Shown one piece after another: positions 39,595 through 51,375 of a stretch of DNA of 64,000 nt. Source of the DNA: Phymatolithon calcareum (Eukaryota; Rhodophyta; Florideophyceae; Hapalidiales); contig OZ345355.1 in assembly GCA_977006965.1 (NCBI GenBank), positions 3,038,001-3,102,000 on the forward strand, in the 5' to 3' direction. Each line of letters opens with the position of its first letter. Within the stretch, counting starts at the first letter, position 1. Made by a program: the position numbers and the translations under genes. The notes beneath the pieces were generated by a model. It was not told the origin of the DNA. It saw only the letters and a list, made by a program, of their open reading frames with translations, and searched no databases.

Positions 39595-41172
39595 ATGGGA
39601 AACCTTTGCACATCATGTCTAAGCAAGCCCCCCAAAGGTGACTCCGATGACCGTCCCACATTCCTGGATGACCTCCCAGACGAAGTTCTGGATAACGTGA
39701 TACGTCATATCAGCGCCTCTCCGCGTTGCCAAAATTGGCAGAATCATGTGGCGTCCGCCGACGCACTCGCTCTTTACGCCGAAAACGGACCCCTGGCCGG
39801 CCTTGCGCGGCACCATTTCCGCGCACTTAGCATACCGCAACGAACACTTCCGGACAAGGCGTTGGTGGCAGATGTCAGCACGCGAAAATTGTCGCGTGCT
39901 TTTGTCAAACTACTCGAGGCTGGTGGGCCTTCATTTGTGGAGATCAATGTCGAGCTTGGACATAATCCGCTTACGTTCTCTTTCGCTTTTTACAGCGCGT
40001 TTGCGCGACGCTGTACCGGCGTGCGCAGGATGTCGCTTTCGGGTGTTAATACCGGGTTTCCGCTGCGCAGACTTTTGAAACCGCGGTCCGGGCAGCTGGA
40101 AGCTTTGGATCTTACTGCGTACCATTTGTCTACCGCGCATGTCGATGCTATCACGAAGCATTGCGGGGGATTGTTGAAGCTTTCGCTGGATGTTTACAGC
40201 GGTTGGGGTCATCTGGCGCCGATTTGGCGCACCGTTGGTCCGACACTCAATGAGCTTTCGCTTATGGCGACGTATTGTAGCTTTGATGATGAGTCGAAGA
40301 TTTGGAAGGATGCTCTGACGGAAGTTAAGGATCATTGTGTGCAACTGAGTTGTATCTCATTTGAAGGATTTCCTGATGAGGCACAGGACAATATCGCCTA
40401 TCTCTGCACGTCATATGGACCGAAGTTGAAGAAATTGCGATTTAGTGATTGCAGTATTACTGCAAATATTTACGCAGATATTGTTCGTGCATGTTCTAAT
40501 GTCCTGGTGGATACGCTTACGTATGCGGCATGTCTGGTCAACACTTTGGAAGCACTTGGTCCGCATGTGGATGTCATTCGGTACGGTGAAGAGCATCATG
40601 AACTGCTCGACTTTGACGTGGCACGCGTGGCGGCAGAGTGTCGGAATATCAGATCGATCATCATTGACCCCATGGACGTTTCCACACCCGAATTGCTGAC
40701 GGCCATTCTGGATTCCCCGAAACCGTTGTTGGAAACGGTGGAGATCGGCGAGAGCTATGGGCATAACAGGAATTGGTTCCGTATTGAAATGCAAACGCTC
40801 GAACTGCTGGCACGGCGAACAGGCGGTATACGACACTTTTCGTTCTCGTGTGAACTCATGCCGCCGGACACTTTTCAGGAATTTGCAAGGGCGAACGCAC
40901 GGTTGGAGACCGTTGAGATCATATTGGTAAGGGCGTTCGATCATGATGCGGAGGAGGAAAATGTGCACCCGCGCCGATGTCCGATCGAGTTGTGTCTTGC
41001 GAGCATTGTCGAGGCGTTTTCGGTTTGCAAGAAGCTGCGCAAACTGCTCGTTGAGGAAACTGCCAGGGAGAGAAGCCGCGGACAGCGTTACAATCAGGTT
41101 GCAGAGGCTTGCGTTTCCCTTCGTAATCGACAGGTGCATGTGACAGTGTTTGGGGAGCAGTACTTAGCGTAA
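39595..41172 (+). CDS. F-box/leucine-rich-repeat protein with lipidation-type N-terminus
   Basis: 525 residues from ATG 39595. An F-box lies at about 21-62 (PTFLDDLPDEVLDNVIRHIS through LARHHFRALS); such domains bind Skp1 and make the protein the substrate receptor of an SCF ubiquitin ligase. The rest is a degenerate LRR region (GQLEALDLTAYHLSTAHVDA, LLKLSLDVYSG, KLKKLRFSDCSIT), presumably for substrate binding. The N-terminus MGNLCTSCLSK has Gly-2 and Thr-6 as in N-myristoylation signals, plus Cys-5 and Cys-8 that could be palmitoylated, so it may be membrane-tethered. It follows ruined membrane gene C, as the broken F-box copies follow copies A and B. F-box assignment is by motif. Confidence 0.85.
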   Translation: MGNLCTSCLSKPPKGDSDDRPTFLDDLPDEVLDNVIRHISASPRCQNWQNHVASADALALYAENGPLAGLARHHFRALSIPQRTLPDKALVADVSTRKLSRAFVKLLEAGGPSFVEINVELGHNPLTFSFAFYSAFARRCTGVRRMSLSGVNTGFPLRRLLKPRSGQLEALDLTAYHLSTAHVDAITKHCGGLLKLSLDVYSGWGHLAPIWRTVGPTLNELSLMATYCSFDDESKIWKDALTEVKDHCVQLSCISFEGFPDEAQDNIAYLCTSYGPKLKKLRFSDCSITANIYADIVRACSNVLVDTLTYAACLVNTLEALGPHVDVIRYGEEHHELLDFDVARVAAECRNIRSIIIDPMDVSTPELLTAILDSPKPLLETVEIGESYGHNRNWFRIEMQTLELLARRTGGIRHFSFSCELMPPDTFQEFARANARLETVEIILVRAFDHDAEEENVHPRRCPIELCLASIVEAFSVCKKLRKLLVEETARERSRGQRYNQVAEACVSLRNRQVHVTVFGEQYLA

Positions 41173-42474
41173 TTCGGTTTGAATTTTTCTGACTGTTGAT
41201 GATGACTGTGGAATGGGTGCGTGTTTTAAGGAGTGGGTGGTTTTGAAAGGTGGACTTGGATTCTTATCCAGACTATATATAGTATGTCTCTCCCTTGTAG
41301 AGATAAGACGAAAAATGTTGATTTGTCACAGGCAACGCGTGCTAATTTCATGAAATCTTTGCAACCTGTTTCCAAACTGGGAAAACGTAGAATACGACGT
41401 GGTGAGGATCATGGACTTCATGTCTTCCACGCGTGCTGAGCACCACTGGGGCTTTCTCACTGCCGTGATTTTGCTCCTCGGTCCTGTAATTTTGAAAATG
41501 AGATCTGATGCTTTGCTCTCCATAAAGGCAGCTCTATGTATCTGAAGATCGGAAGTACACGAAAGACGTTGCAGCCAAGCTGAGGGATGCTGCCAGGGAC
41601 GGGCTGTTAAGGGTTAATTTCGATGATCGGCGCTCTGTGTGACGTACTGCATTACTCATCATTCCTCAAGACCACACACGACGCTTGTAGTCTTCATCGG
41701 GACGCCGATTTGAGTGTGTGCCGAGAGTCTACGATTTGCTTTCACGAGCTGAAGCTTGTGTCGCTTGGGTAATGAACATGCAGTACATTCAACGGTGCAA
41801 GCATACCGACTGTACAGACAGCATACGCAATTCTGGATGGAGTCTACCTCATAGTCTCAGATGCTGCCCCTCATGAGAGCAAAGAGAGACTACTGTAGAA
41901 ACGCAATAATGCAGGGGTGTAATGAACGACATTATCACCAGCGACCTAGGAGTTCTATAACGGCTCCTTGCGATCTAGCCACCGACACTGTCAGCAAAAT
42001 ATGGTGAACGACGCTTCCAAGAGGAACCGGCTAACACTAAACGTACTTTTAGTCTAGAGTCGGTTAGAGCCCACCTTTTTGCAGGGTGTGCAATTGCTCG
42101 CCCCCGCCCTTATTTAAGCCGCCATCCTGATCCCCTCTTAGACTGAGGCATCGCATCAGAGAGAGATCACCCCTTTTCAACATAAACCAAGCCATATCTT
42201 TACACTCCCAGTGATTACACTACGTGTTACGGTGATCGTCAGAGTGGCAACGGGAAAGTGGAACCTTGCATGCTTCCATCAAAGTGCACAACAATTGTTC
42301 TTCTCCGTGTTCACCACTGTCGTTTTTGACAAACTATTCACAGTATTACAAAGTAGGAGTTGGTGTATCTTTTCGTGGCGCACGGGTATGTGGGCCTCCT
42401 CGTCTCAAAAAGCGCATTTACATCTGAATTTAAAATTTTAGCCAGCCAACTGCACTACTGTATTTAGTGGAGAC
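41173..42474. other. No gene seen
   Basis: 1.3 kb between the F-box gene and the next helical-protein gene. Short frames only. TATATATAGTATG at 41274 is AT-rich but has no adjacent gene. ATAAAAAGGCCCTC at 42511 lies within the next reading frame. Confidence 0.3.
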
Positions 42475-43185
42475 ATGCAATGCAGCTCGCAGTGCAGCCC
42501 ACTCCCCAATATAAAAAGGCCCTCCCAGAGTCCTCATGAAGCGGCGTTTCGAACTGCACAAACGCATTTGCTCTCCAAAATGGAGCTGGAGGAAGCTGCA
42601 GTTCGGGTTCGTTCTGCAGCGAACGACCTCCTGAAGGAAGCCCAAGCATCTTGTTCGCTTCTGAGAGCAACTAGAATTGCTGCATCTTTCTCCGCCGTGA
42701 TTGAAGCGACGGAATCCAGGACAAAAAAGCTGCATATTGAGGCCTCGGCACTAGAATGCAGTACTAAGGCTTGGAAGCTTGCTGTGAGTCACCGCGACGA
42801 AGAGCAGTATAAGAGCAGTAAGGTGTGTGCTGACTTGAAGAAGGGCATGGACGTCGAGCACATTCGAAAGTTGGAATTACACGCTGTAGAAAACGCCGGC
42901 GATTCCAAATCTGCAGCAGAAACTGTGCGCAAACAGATTCTGTCGACAACGGCAGCCATGACAGAAGTTTCTGCTTCGGTTCGTGCAACCGAGGCAGCTA
43001 TAAAACGAGCTGTAGATGCTGCGAAAATTCGTGCAAGAGCTCCATCTTTTGATCCGATTGCCGAAAGAAAGGCGGACAAGTGCGCCGCTTGTGACGAAGC
43101 CAAGGATAGCTTTTTGCATGGGGAGAAACCAAAGCGAATTTTGCAGCATCGTGCGCGCTCTGCGGTGACCGACGACGCATTTTAG
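42475..43185 (+). CDS. Small helical protein, family H1 member 2
   Basis: 236 residues from ATG 42475; a second ATG at 42580 (LSKMELEEAA) matches the conserved start of member 1 (PSKMELDKAA) and may be the real initiator. Alanine- and lysine-rich helices (RVRSAANDLLKEAQASCSLL, VRATEAAIKRAVDAAKIRAR) and a conserved tail, HGEKPKRILQHRARSA, with an acidic end. A CAACDEAK motif gives two close cysteines that member 1 lacks. No signal peptide. Roughly 40% identical to 29593-30237 by eye. Function unknown; a coiled-coil structural or adaptor role is only a guess. Confidence 0.7.
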   Translation: MQCSSQCSPLPNIKRPSQSPHEAAFRTAQTHLLSKMELEEAAVRVRSAANDLLKEAQASCSLLRATRIAASFSAVIEATESRTKKLHIEASALECSTKAWKLAVSHRDEEQYKSSKVCADLKKGMDVEHIRKLELHAVENAGDSKSAAETVRKQILSTTAAMTEVSASVRATEAAIKRAVDAAKIRARAPSFDPIAERKADKCAACDEAKDSFLHGEKPKRILQHRARSAVTDDAF

Positions 43186-44118
43186 TGGATGCTCTGAACT
43201 CTTCTAGTTGAAAAATCGCGCAATCTGAATATGCGCTCAGCAAAACAGTTTATAAAGATGAACTCAATTGTGTCTCATCACAGCGAGACATAAACCTCTT
43301 GACGGAAAATACTGTTTTGTTCAGGGTTCGATAGCAAACTTTTTGATATTTTAACCGGTACTTGAGCTGTCTGGCAACTCGAAAATGTGGATGTCCTTGC
43401 CATTCACGAGCTTGAAACCACTTAAATGCACAAAGTCTTACATCTTCTCAGTGATTTCAGCAACCTAATTTTGGGCTTCGACCAGGACTTGAGCTTCAAA
43501 GTCCGAAATCTCAGCAATCAGGTACTCGTAGCAATCTCAGTGCTTGATAGCGAGGGAGTACACTTGCCTGTAGTTGTCTGAGTATCTGATTTTTCCAATT
43601 GAAGTTTAAAAAAGCCTCACAGTCTTCCGAATATACGGGCAAGGCTTCCTCAATTGATACATTCCAGTGTGTCGTTCGTTGAAACCTTGGTTGAAGCTGG
43701 CTTATGGCTAGAGATCTTAGCGCGAGGCTGTTTGAGAAAATGTACAGTTTCCAGAACAATCGTTTACCGCTCTAAACTTCAACGCCTGGAACGCGAATCC
43801 TCGTTTAAACAAGTTTGAATAGGCTGATGGTGATGAACGCCGCTGTAGATTTAATGAACCATATCAAATACCATATGGCCTGTTGGAGAAGGAACGCTAA
43901 ACTTGAGCAGTAAGTCTGTATGGACTGCAGTTCGGACGAGTTATATTTTTTCTATCAGTAGAACTATTGGAAAGTTGCCCCCGTGCTCGCAGAAAAAGAC
44001 ACTCGCATGCTGCACCATCATCGTGACACATGACTGGCAGTAGTGATTTTTGCCCTACTTAATCTAAGAAAAATATAAACGTTCCCCAATGATACCCTTC
44101 GCTCAACGACCATTCTTC
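43186..44118. other. Retrocopy-like repeat end and spacer
   Basis: 43597-43655 (CCAATTGAAGTTTAAAAAAG, CTCACAGTCTTCCGAATAT) is the third copy of the 3'-end repeat at 30478 and 37697, in the same orientation. Its AATAAA is lost. No gene is seen otherwise. Confidence 0.45.
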
Positions 44119-44532
44119 TCAAGAGTCCGACTTCCGCACGAATGCATTTCCAAAAAGTGCGACTGTGACCCTACTGTTAGCATCTAGCACTTTTTTGCGG
44201 GAAATCGCAGCCTGCTTATCTGCAGCCTCGCTTGACTTTTTGTTTGCATCGACAACCTGTTGTGCCCTATTGACCTCATTGCTATACGCCCACATGATTG
44301 CACGAACTTCTATAATCTTGGCCTTGTCGGTGGTGGCCAGCAACTCGTTTGAACAGTTTCGAAATCGTTCGGCAGCTTTATCTCGATTTTCCGTTGCAAC
44401 TTTCAACTCTTCTTCAGTGGCAAATACGTCCATTTGGTCTCGCATAAAAATGAGTGTCTCCAGCTTTGCGGTATCCATCAAGTCAGTAATAAACTCTGCA
44501 GCTGGATCGATAACCTCGAAAGGGAGATCCAT
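44119..44532 (-). CDS. Small helical protein, family H2 member 1
   Basis: The first ATG at 44532 gives 137 residues (MDLPFEVIDPAAEFITDL, then MDTAKLETLIFMRDQMDVF). It is a highly charged helical protein with no Pro-rich or membrane part. The core AKLETLI-MRDQMDV, KIIEVRA-MWAY-NE and RVLDANSRVT-ALFG is shared with the protein at 48444-48890, at about 55% identity by eye, without frameshift. Selection on the protein is therefore likely. It is convergent with the H1 gene at 42475. Family unknown. Confidence 0.7.
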   Translation of the reverse strand: MDLPFEVIDPAAEFITDLMDTAKLETLIFMRDQMDVFATEEELKVATENRDKAAERFRNCSNELLATTDKAKIIEVRAIMWAYSNEVNRAQQVVDANKKSSEAADKQAAISRKKVLDANSRVTVALFGNAFVRKSDS

Positions 44533-45793
44533 GGCTAGGTGCACGGTGGTAAGACCCAAAAATGAACTTGAGCTCCGTCGGTGCGCTTTGCCAGGAAACG
44601 GTAATTAGTAGTGAAGTGCACTGGGTTATCGAAGCTCTCTTTAGCGCTGGTTGCTTGCATCTTGAACTGCCCCACCCCATCTACAAATGACACGAAAGAA
44701 TTGCTTTTACGTCGCTAATGGCGAGTTTCCTTGTGCGCCCGACGCTGCGGCGCGAAAAAGAGCAGTTCTGCTCTTCTTCCATAAGAAATTGGTATGTATG
44801 ATTTTTCTACGTTGAACACGAAATGTTTTGTGGTGAACGTTTACGGCTGCAAAAATTCATTATCTCGTCTCAGCCACAGCAAATTACCTTTTCCCAGCAG
44901 CGTTTCTCGAGAGGCACAGAAAAATATTGAGCAAAGGATTTCATAGTGAGACATGGGTAAAACTATACTGACCGGAAAGATTATGCTTTTCTGAATCTAT
45001 CTCGGCCGCATACGGTACTACCTGGAACGTTCCTTCGCTGGAGAGCATTCATGGCCCATATATACTTACCTATGCAGTCTGCTTTTGTAAGAGCCCTATC
45101 GGAAAGAGACATACTAACCAAAGAAAGTTTGGGGGGAATAGATGGTGGAGAAGCACACTACTTCGAGAGCATTTCACTTGAAAGTAACGTTTCCTCTTCT
45201 CTTGTCCTCAGTTTGCTCTGCCACTGATTCATTTTTATCCGTTGTGAGAATTGGAAGCGACGAAAGCAAGGAGTTTGATGATAGTTGTCTGCCTGTGACA
45301 ATTGCAGCTGGTGAATTATTTCGCAAACGGTATTCGTGCAGAGCTGGCGATCCGAACTGCGCGTGATACGTGCAGAGCGAGCATACTCCGAGAAATGCGT
45401 AATATTGTTCTCTATCATGTCGAGAAGGAGATGATGGAGTTATTGCTGTCTTTCTGCAAACAATTCATATTTCGCACCGGTCCAAAGTACGTTGGGACTT
45501 GGACGTTCTCATGCACAAATCCTATTTAATATGTATTCGTTTTATCTCCCTCTCGCACGGATTTTTCTACTGGTAAGGACAAGGTCCATGAAACCGTATT
45601 GTGGAAAGAGCTCTAAAGGTACTTGATTTCCAGGAGTTCTGAGGAATTGGGGGATCATTGCTTGCCGATAGGTCTGCTTTGAGCAATGACCTGATTTCGC
45701 ACGTCCCACGAACCGTTGATCTAATATCATGAAAACCGAAGACTCCTCTCCTTCTTCCTCGCCCCACACCGTGCTGCATACTCACAATTCTAA
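44533..45793. other. No gene seen
   Basis: Upstream region of the H2 gene, then short conflicting frames. The first ~60 bases share GAACTTGAGCT and GTGCTTTGCCA-like pieces with the region before the second H2 gene, so the duplication included some 5' flank. Confidence 0.35.
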
Positions 45794-46393
45794 CTACAAC
45801 CATGCGGTTCCCCGGCAGTCACAGCTTCCACGTGCAGTATCTTGATAATTCTGAAATTTGTCACGCATCAGAAGAGCATCAATAAGCGGGCGAACCATAA
45901 GACGCACTTTCTCTGCTCGCCGTTTCTTCTTCCCAAGCACGGCAAGACTGAGTTCGAATTCTGCTTCAGCAACACCAACGCATTTCGTATCTGCCAATGC
46001 CTTTGCATTGGCGACTTTGAAAGCATTATCCCTCAGGATGCCCCGAGCCTTTTTGAGTGATTCACGCAATTTCTCGAGTGATTTGCTCAATTTTTTCCGA
46101 GCGCTTTGCCTTCGCATTTTTGCTTTGTCAAAGTTCTTAATTGCAAGACAGAGGTTGACGTGTGCTTTGTTCGAAGTCGTAACATGTTTCTGAAGTACTT
46201 TCGGATCATTGACTGTTGCGGAATGTGTGCGTGCATGATCAGGCTCTTGGCCCGGCAGTAAATGTGTGACATTCATTTTTTTGCGGAGTGGATCATGGGC
46301 ATCTGCGGCAAGCGTGGGTTCGAGACTATTATGCTCCACCTTCCTTGTAGTCTGGATTGGCAATACAAAAGTGACCGTTTTTCTCGTCTTCAT
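45794..46393 (-). CDS. Small basic helical protein, single copy
   Basis: 199 residues from ATG 46393. Strongly basic helical centre (KMRRQSARKKLSKSLEKLRE then SLKKARGILRDNAFKVANAK), followed by EAEFELSLAVLGKKKRRAEK and a short Cys-containing end. The position of ELSLAVLGKKKR after an Ala-rich helix recalls RVTVALFG in the H2 proteins, so it may be a distant relative. No signal peptide. Similar size, composition and neighbourhood to H1 and H2. Function unknown. Confidence 0.6.
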   Translation of the reverse strand: MKTRKTVTFVLPIQTTRKVEHNSLEPTLAADAHDPLRKKMNVTHLLPGQEPDHARTHSATVNDPKVLQKHVTTSNKAHVNLCLAIKNFDKAKMRRQSARKKLSKSLEKLRESLKKARGILRDNAFKVANAKALADTKCVGVAEAEFELSLAVLGKKKRRAEKVRLMVRPLIDALLMRDKFQNYQDTARGSCDCRGTAWL

Positions 46394-48443
46394 GGAGTGT
46401 TTAAGTCCTGGTACTTTTAGGGTAGATTTGCTTCTGAAAGATACCTCAGTTCCTCTGGTACTGGTAGCATGGAGCTCCAGGATGTACGATAATATCGCGA
46501 GCAGATGGAATAAATCTTAGGCCAAATGTTCTGCTGAGCTTCCAGAAGGTTCGCTCAGGATAATCTGCTACTGAAAGTTAAATGAAAGACAGCGATTAGA
46601 AAATCTGCACTTTTTACGAAGTACACTTGCACCGGTCAGGTACTCTTTTTTGGTTAATTCCCCGGCATAATTTTACTTACGGCCTTCTGGACATTACTCG
46701 TGCCCAAGCATGTGCTGCACAGAAGGACAGCTATATTCGGTGATCCAGCAGCCATCATACATGATATGGCTCCTCCGAAGGGACCGAAAGGTCCCCGTGT
46801 GTAGCTACACGACTACATTTCCTGCCGCACTCCATGATTAGAGCTGCAGTCGCTGCGCTCAACGGTTTTATCAGCTGGCATCACACCAGTGCCCCCTTTG
46901 GAGCTATTCAGATGTATTCATGAACGCACAAGCCGAAACCCATCTCGCTTTCAGACTTTGAAGATTTGCTTAGGGCTTTAAAATTATATAAAAATAGAAA
47001 CATTGCTTCTTTAGTTTTTACCGAAACTTTTCCTTAATTTCAATAATGAGAAAAATTCATGATGGAGACCTCCAGTGTGGTTTCTAACTCTCTATATCTT
47101 TGCTGCGAAGGCGTGTTCGAAAGCGAAATATCACTACCTTTAATGAATCCCAAACGTGAATACTTTCAGCGTTGCAATGCAAACTCTGGCATCCCCTCGC
47201 AACATGTGACTGTTCCAGAAAAGAGATTTGTGCTTGTTCATCAGTGCGAAGCAACTGTATGCCAGAACAGTATGCATTTCGAGGATAAAACGATAGCCTT
47301 GTTGAAGAAATGCTTCATGTTCAGATGCTGCAGCTTTGCCTTTCTACGCTGCTCCAAGGAGTCTGGGCTTGTTTTTTTTAATCTACAATGAGCTACCATT
47401 GATACTGCATCTGGATGCTTGGGTTGTACCCCATGACCCCGAATAGATCCCGTGGAGAGGATTCTGGCTGCATTCCATGGAAATTAAGGGCCTCATAAAC
47501 GACAATGAGGGCCTTCTGACGTAATGCCAAATAAGCGCTGTAGAATCCACTAGCGTTGTCTGGATCTCAGTGGCGGGTCTGTGAACAGGAAGCATTTATT
47601 TCTACCTTTAGGGCAGTATCGTTGTCCGAGAGAGCAAGTGAGATAATGAAAGATATCCTTTCTGGCGAGGGCGTAGCCAGAACGTCGGTTTCCTTCCTGC
47701 CGAGAGTTCAAACATTTTCTCAATTTTAAGGAAAGGTTTTTTCAAATTTTAAAAGCAGAACTCTAGACATTTCTTAAAAGATGAATATCACCTTGTGAGA
47801 GTGATGTGTCACATGGACACCGCCCTGAGCAGTGTGGCCCAACGATCAACAAAGCCGTAGGAAAAGAAGGAAGACCTTGGAAAGAGGGAACAAAGTAAAC
47901 CAAATGACGCGAACGTTAAAACGTATTTCAAACTTGGGGTACCCGTTTGTTTATTTTGTCAGTTGATTGCACCTTTGCATGGATTGGGTGAGATATTCGT
48001 GTACGTTGAGTAGCTGCTCGAAGCCAATTCTGAGCCACAAGATTAATGAAGCACATTGTTATTCTTCGTGCCGTATATTCCGTCTAGCTGGCTAAATGTG
48101 TTCGAATTTAATGCTCACGGCCGCGAATTACAGGAAAAATATAAGCAAAATACTTGGAGTCCATCCGCCTCTAGAACTCAACCCAGAGCTTCCGTCGCTC
48201 ATGGGAATTGTGGCTTATCGAATAGCAGATACAGATTATAGCACTATTTGGAAAAGTGTTATTATGGCGGTGCGAAAGGCAGTAACCATGATATGAACAC
48301 TTTGCAAGATCGAGATATTCAAGAACAGCTGAAACTCAAGAAGGGACTGCCTCATTCTGTTCAATACCTAACGCTTGGAGCAATCCAATTCAATCGTACG
48401 AGGAATCCGAAAGCTCTACCAACTCCATTCAGCTGCGATCTCT
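46394..48443. other. No convincing gene
   Basis: A 110-codon plus-strand frame from ATG 47059 (MMETSSVVSNSLYLCCEG) has many Cys and no motif; I do not call it. Several frames near 48.1-48.5 kb overlap in conflicting frames. No repeat recognised. Confidence 0.3.
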
Positions 48444-48890
48444 TTAAAAATTCGGGCTCCAGACAAATGCAGGGCCGAAAAGGGCGGCTGTGACGCGGCT
48501 GTTTGCGTCTAGGACCCGTCTGTGCGAGATAGTCGCTTGCTTAGCAACATAGTCTAGGGCCTTCTTCTTCATTTCGACAGTTTGCGTGGCCCGAATGGCC
48601 TCATTGCGATATGCCCACATGAGCGCCCGAACTTCAATTATCTTGTTCCGGTTCACCGTGGCCAGCAATTCGTAGGAGGAGCTCTGAAACCTTTGGATTG
48701 CTTTGACTCGATCTTCCTCGGCAAATTTTAACGCTTTCTCTGCCGCAAGAACGTCCATTTGATCCCTCATATAGATCAATGTTTCCAGCTTTGCGCAGTC
48801 CATGATTCCGGAACTGCAGACGGGCGGTGGGCCATGGAGCTGAACTTGAGCTGCGGCACTGAAAATTGTGTCTCGCACTCGCGGCGCCAT
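48444..48890 (-). CDS. Small helical protein, family H2 member 2
   Basis: ATG at 48890 gives 148 residues. After a divergent N-terminus (MAPRVRDTIFSAAAQVQLHG) the conserved part begins IMDCAKLETLIYMRDQMDVL, then NKIIEVRALMWAYRNEA and RVLDANSRVTAALFGPAF at the C-terminus. The paralogue is 44119-44532. All helical and charged; no signal or membrane segment. The N-terminal divergence suggests that the internal Met at the MDxAKLET site could be the ancestral start. Confidence 0.7.
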   Translation of the reverse strand: MAPRVRDTIFSAAAQVQLHGPPPVCSSGIMDCAKLETLIYMRDQMDVLAAEKALKFAEEDRVKAIQRFQSSSYELLATVNRNKIIEVRALMWAYRNEAIRATQTVEMKKKALDYVAKQATISHRRVLDANSRVTAALFGPAFVWSPNF

Positions 48891-51375
48891 ACCTAGAAGC
48901 GCTCCGGATTCGTCGACGATGTGGTGCTTTGCCAAGCGAAGGGGATTGGCGTCCGATAAGAACAGAACTTCAAGTGTAGCGCGGAGCCTTAATCCAAAAA
49001 TCTAGATATCAGCCGATGTCTGCATTCCACGCAACAAATGCTTCTCAGTGCCTGATGGCGCATTAGAGCTCCCTGAAGTACACGACATATCTCAGCCGCT
49101 GAAAAGATCAGCGGCGAATTCGGGGGAAAAATTCATGCGCATTTTCCAAAGTACCTGAAAAGCGATAGGAAATTTCAAAAAGGGCATTTGATTAAGTCCT
49201 GTGAGAGGATGGCTTACCCCATGAGCCTGTCGCATTCGAAAAAAATTGAGTGCAACACTATCAAAATTGATGGTGTATAGCGAAATTTTTCGCTATACCA
49301 ATCGGTCAAATGTACTGGGCCACCACCTATGCTCAAGTACTAACCTGTGAATAGCTGCCCAAAGGTGCGATCGTCGAAGTCTAGGCTACCATACTCTAGT
49401 TGCAGTAATGAACATAAGACTTGCGTAGGCCCCTAGACCAGAGACTACTTAGCAGTCTCTGCTTTAGGAGTCTTAGCAAAATCTGATAGTCTGTAGTATA
49501 CTATTTGCTGGGACCTGTTCTTGCCCTAGCAAGAGAACAATAAAGAGAGTCTTCGATGTTTATTGAGCTCTTTGAGCTCCAGAATTTCCCAACTACATTC
49601 TTCTTCTTGTTCCACCGACATTGCTTTTTTGGCACTGCCCTCAATACTTTCCAATCAAAGCATTGGAATTATTTATTTATTTTTATTCTTTTCTCGGCGC
49701 TGTGTCGAGAATAAATAATTTAATGTTGAACGCAGAAGCAATAAATTATTATATTCAAGTTCAGTGAGCAAAAAATAACTGGTTATTCCCCGAATTTTTG
49801 GATCCCTCTAGCTACATTCTGTCGCGATAGAATAACCGGATCGAAAAAATGAGGTATCCAATACAATAATTGTCGCAACCACGACGATCTCAATAAATAC
49901 AATAAATATGCGAGACTTAGGAATAGATTATTGGAACAATAATTTAAATAATTACAATAGCAATTATTTTTTCCAAGGCTTTGTTTCCAATAGGCTCCGT
50001 AAAGCGTAAATTTTTGCGTATTCCCCTTGTGGGGCTAGCAACACTTTGAGGGTCTAAGCTTCTTCCATTCTAATCTATTTGTTGCGAGTTTGACTGCTAC
50101 TTGCACGTTGAGGTCCGGACTTCGCCAAAGATTGACTCTGGGGTTGGTCGGACGCAGTGAAGTAGCACTTGACGAACCAAGCGACTTTCGTCCATCCTAA
50201 GAATGTATCCGAGCCAAATCCATCGTATGTCTCTGGCGCGCAATACCACATCTATAGTGAGGTCCCTTGACTTGTCGGCAATTGGTCTTCGTAATGACTA
50301 AAATGTATGTGTTTTCGGTTCCCTTTCTTACGTCAATTCACTTTGGAGCATTAGATGCAAGTTTAAAGTACACTCGTTTAGAATAATGGGCCAGAAGACG
50401 GTTTTAGCATCCCTCCAGATCGTATCGTACCCCACCATAGTGGGTCACTATACAAAGAGTCAATCAAGAAGGACACTGTTTATGACCATGGGGCCTTTGC
50501 AATGTTTTCCCAAGCGTCTGCAGATGCATTGGTAACTTGCAAAGAAAAGTACATACGTGTTCTTCTTGTCGAGAGGCGCATTATACTTATCATTAGCGTG
50601 AGAGATGGCTTTTACTTCTGTTCATGTCCATATCGGTTCATTAGGGTGTGGTTGAGTTTTCCACTTGCCCACTGTTCTTCTGTCGTGATTATCTTGGAAA
50701 AGCACCCGATCGTCTACTTTTTGTCCCCAGATTCGCAGGAGAGCGGTGTCCCGTCCTGCCGAGCGTTTCAGTCCGTTGTTCTCCCCATGCTTTATTTGGA
50801 ACGGTTGTCGTGTCGTATGAATCGATGAACGAATGTTTCCCATGGGAAACATTCAACACGGAGAATAGGAAATTGAGAAAATGGGAACGACGACATGTCC
50901 AATAGACTGCCTGCACTTGTCAAACGATACTTCTGGATGAGTGACAATGAGTAGCGTCTCACAAGTGGAGGAATTCTATTGGACATATTGGCGTTCCCAT
51001 TTTTTCAATTTCTCATTTCCCTGTCGAGAAGTATTCATCAGGGCCGATGAACGAATGTTTCCCACCCGCGTAAATGATAAATTGACTTGTGAAGCGATAC
51101 CCAACATGCAGTAGAATTGCACAAGTGCAGGCATTTTATTGGACAAGATAGAGTTCCCGTTTGCTCACTTTCTCATTTTCTTGGTTTGGAAAAATTCGTT
51201 CATCGGCCCTCATCGGCCGTCAAGGCATAGAATGACAGAAAAAACTGGCACTGGACACGGCGCGAAGCAATATGATATCTTCCATCATCTCCTGCATGGA
51301 CATCTTTGATTGGTATCATGGACCAGTCGACTGGAAAAGACATACGGACGAAAGTCCGATTCCGACAAGTAGAGG
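48891..51375. other. AT-rich intergenic stretch with repeat fragments
   Basis: Contains a short hairpin at about 49271-49301 (TATAGCGAAA/TTTCGCTATA), an AT-rich core around 49.66-49.98 kb, a fragment of the 31.1/36.8 kb repeat near 50033-50080 and CCCAAGCGTCTGCAGATGC at 50510 shared with 28433. The 49.25-49.56 kb part, with AACAATAAAGAGAG near its end, could be a worn solo LTR, but I see no direct support. From 50.8 to 51.2 kb GAACGAATGTTTCCCA recurs at 50829 and 51049, within a weak local duplication. No gene seen. Confidence 0.35.

Noticed and set aside
49250-49580. Possible solo LTR with AATAAA
   Set aside because: No second copy, no TSD and no adjacent primer-binding or polypurine sequence could be recognised.
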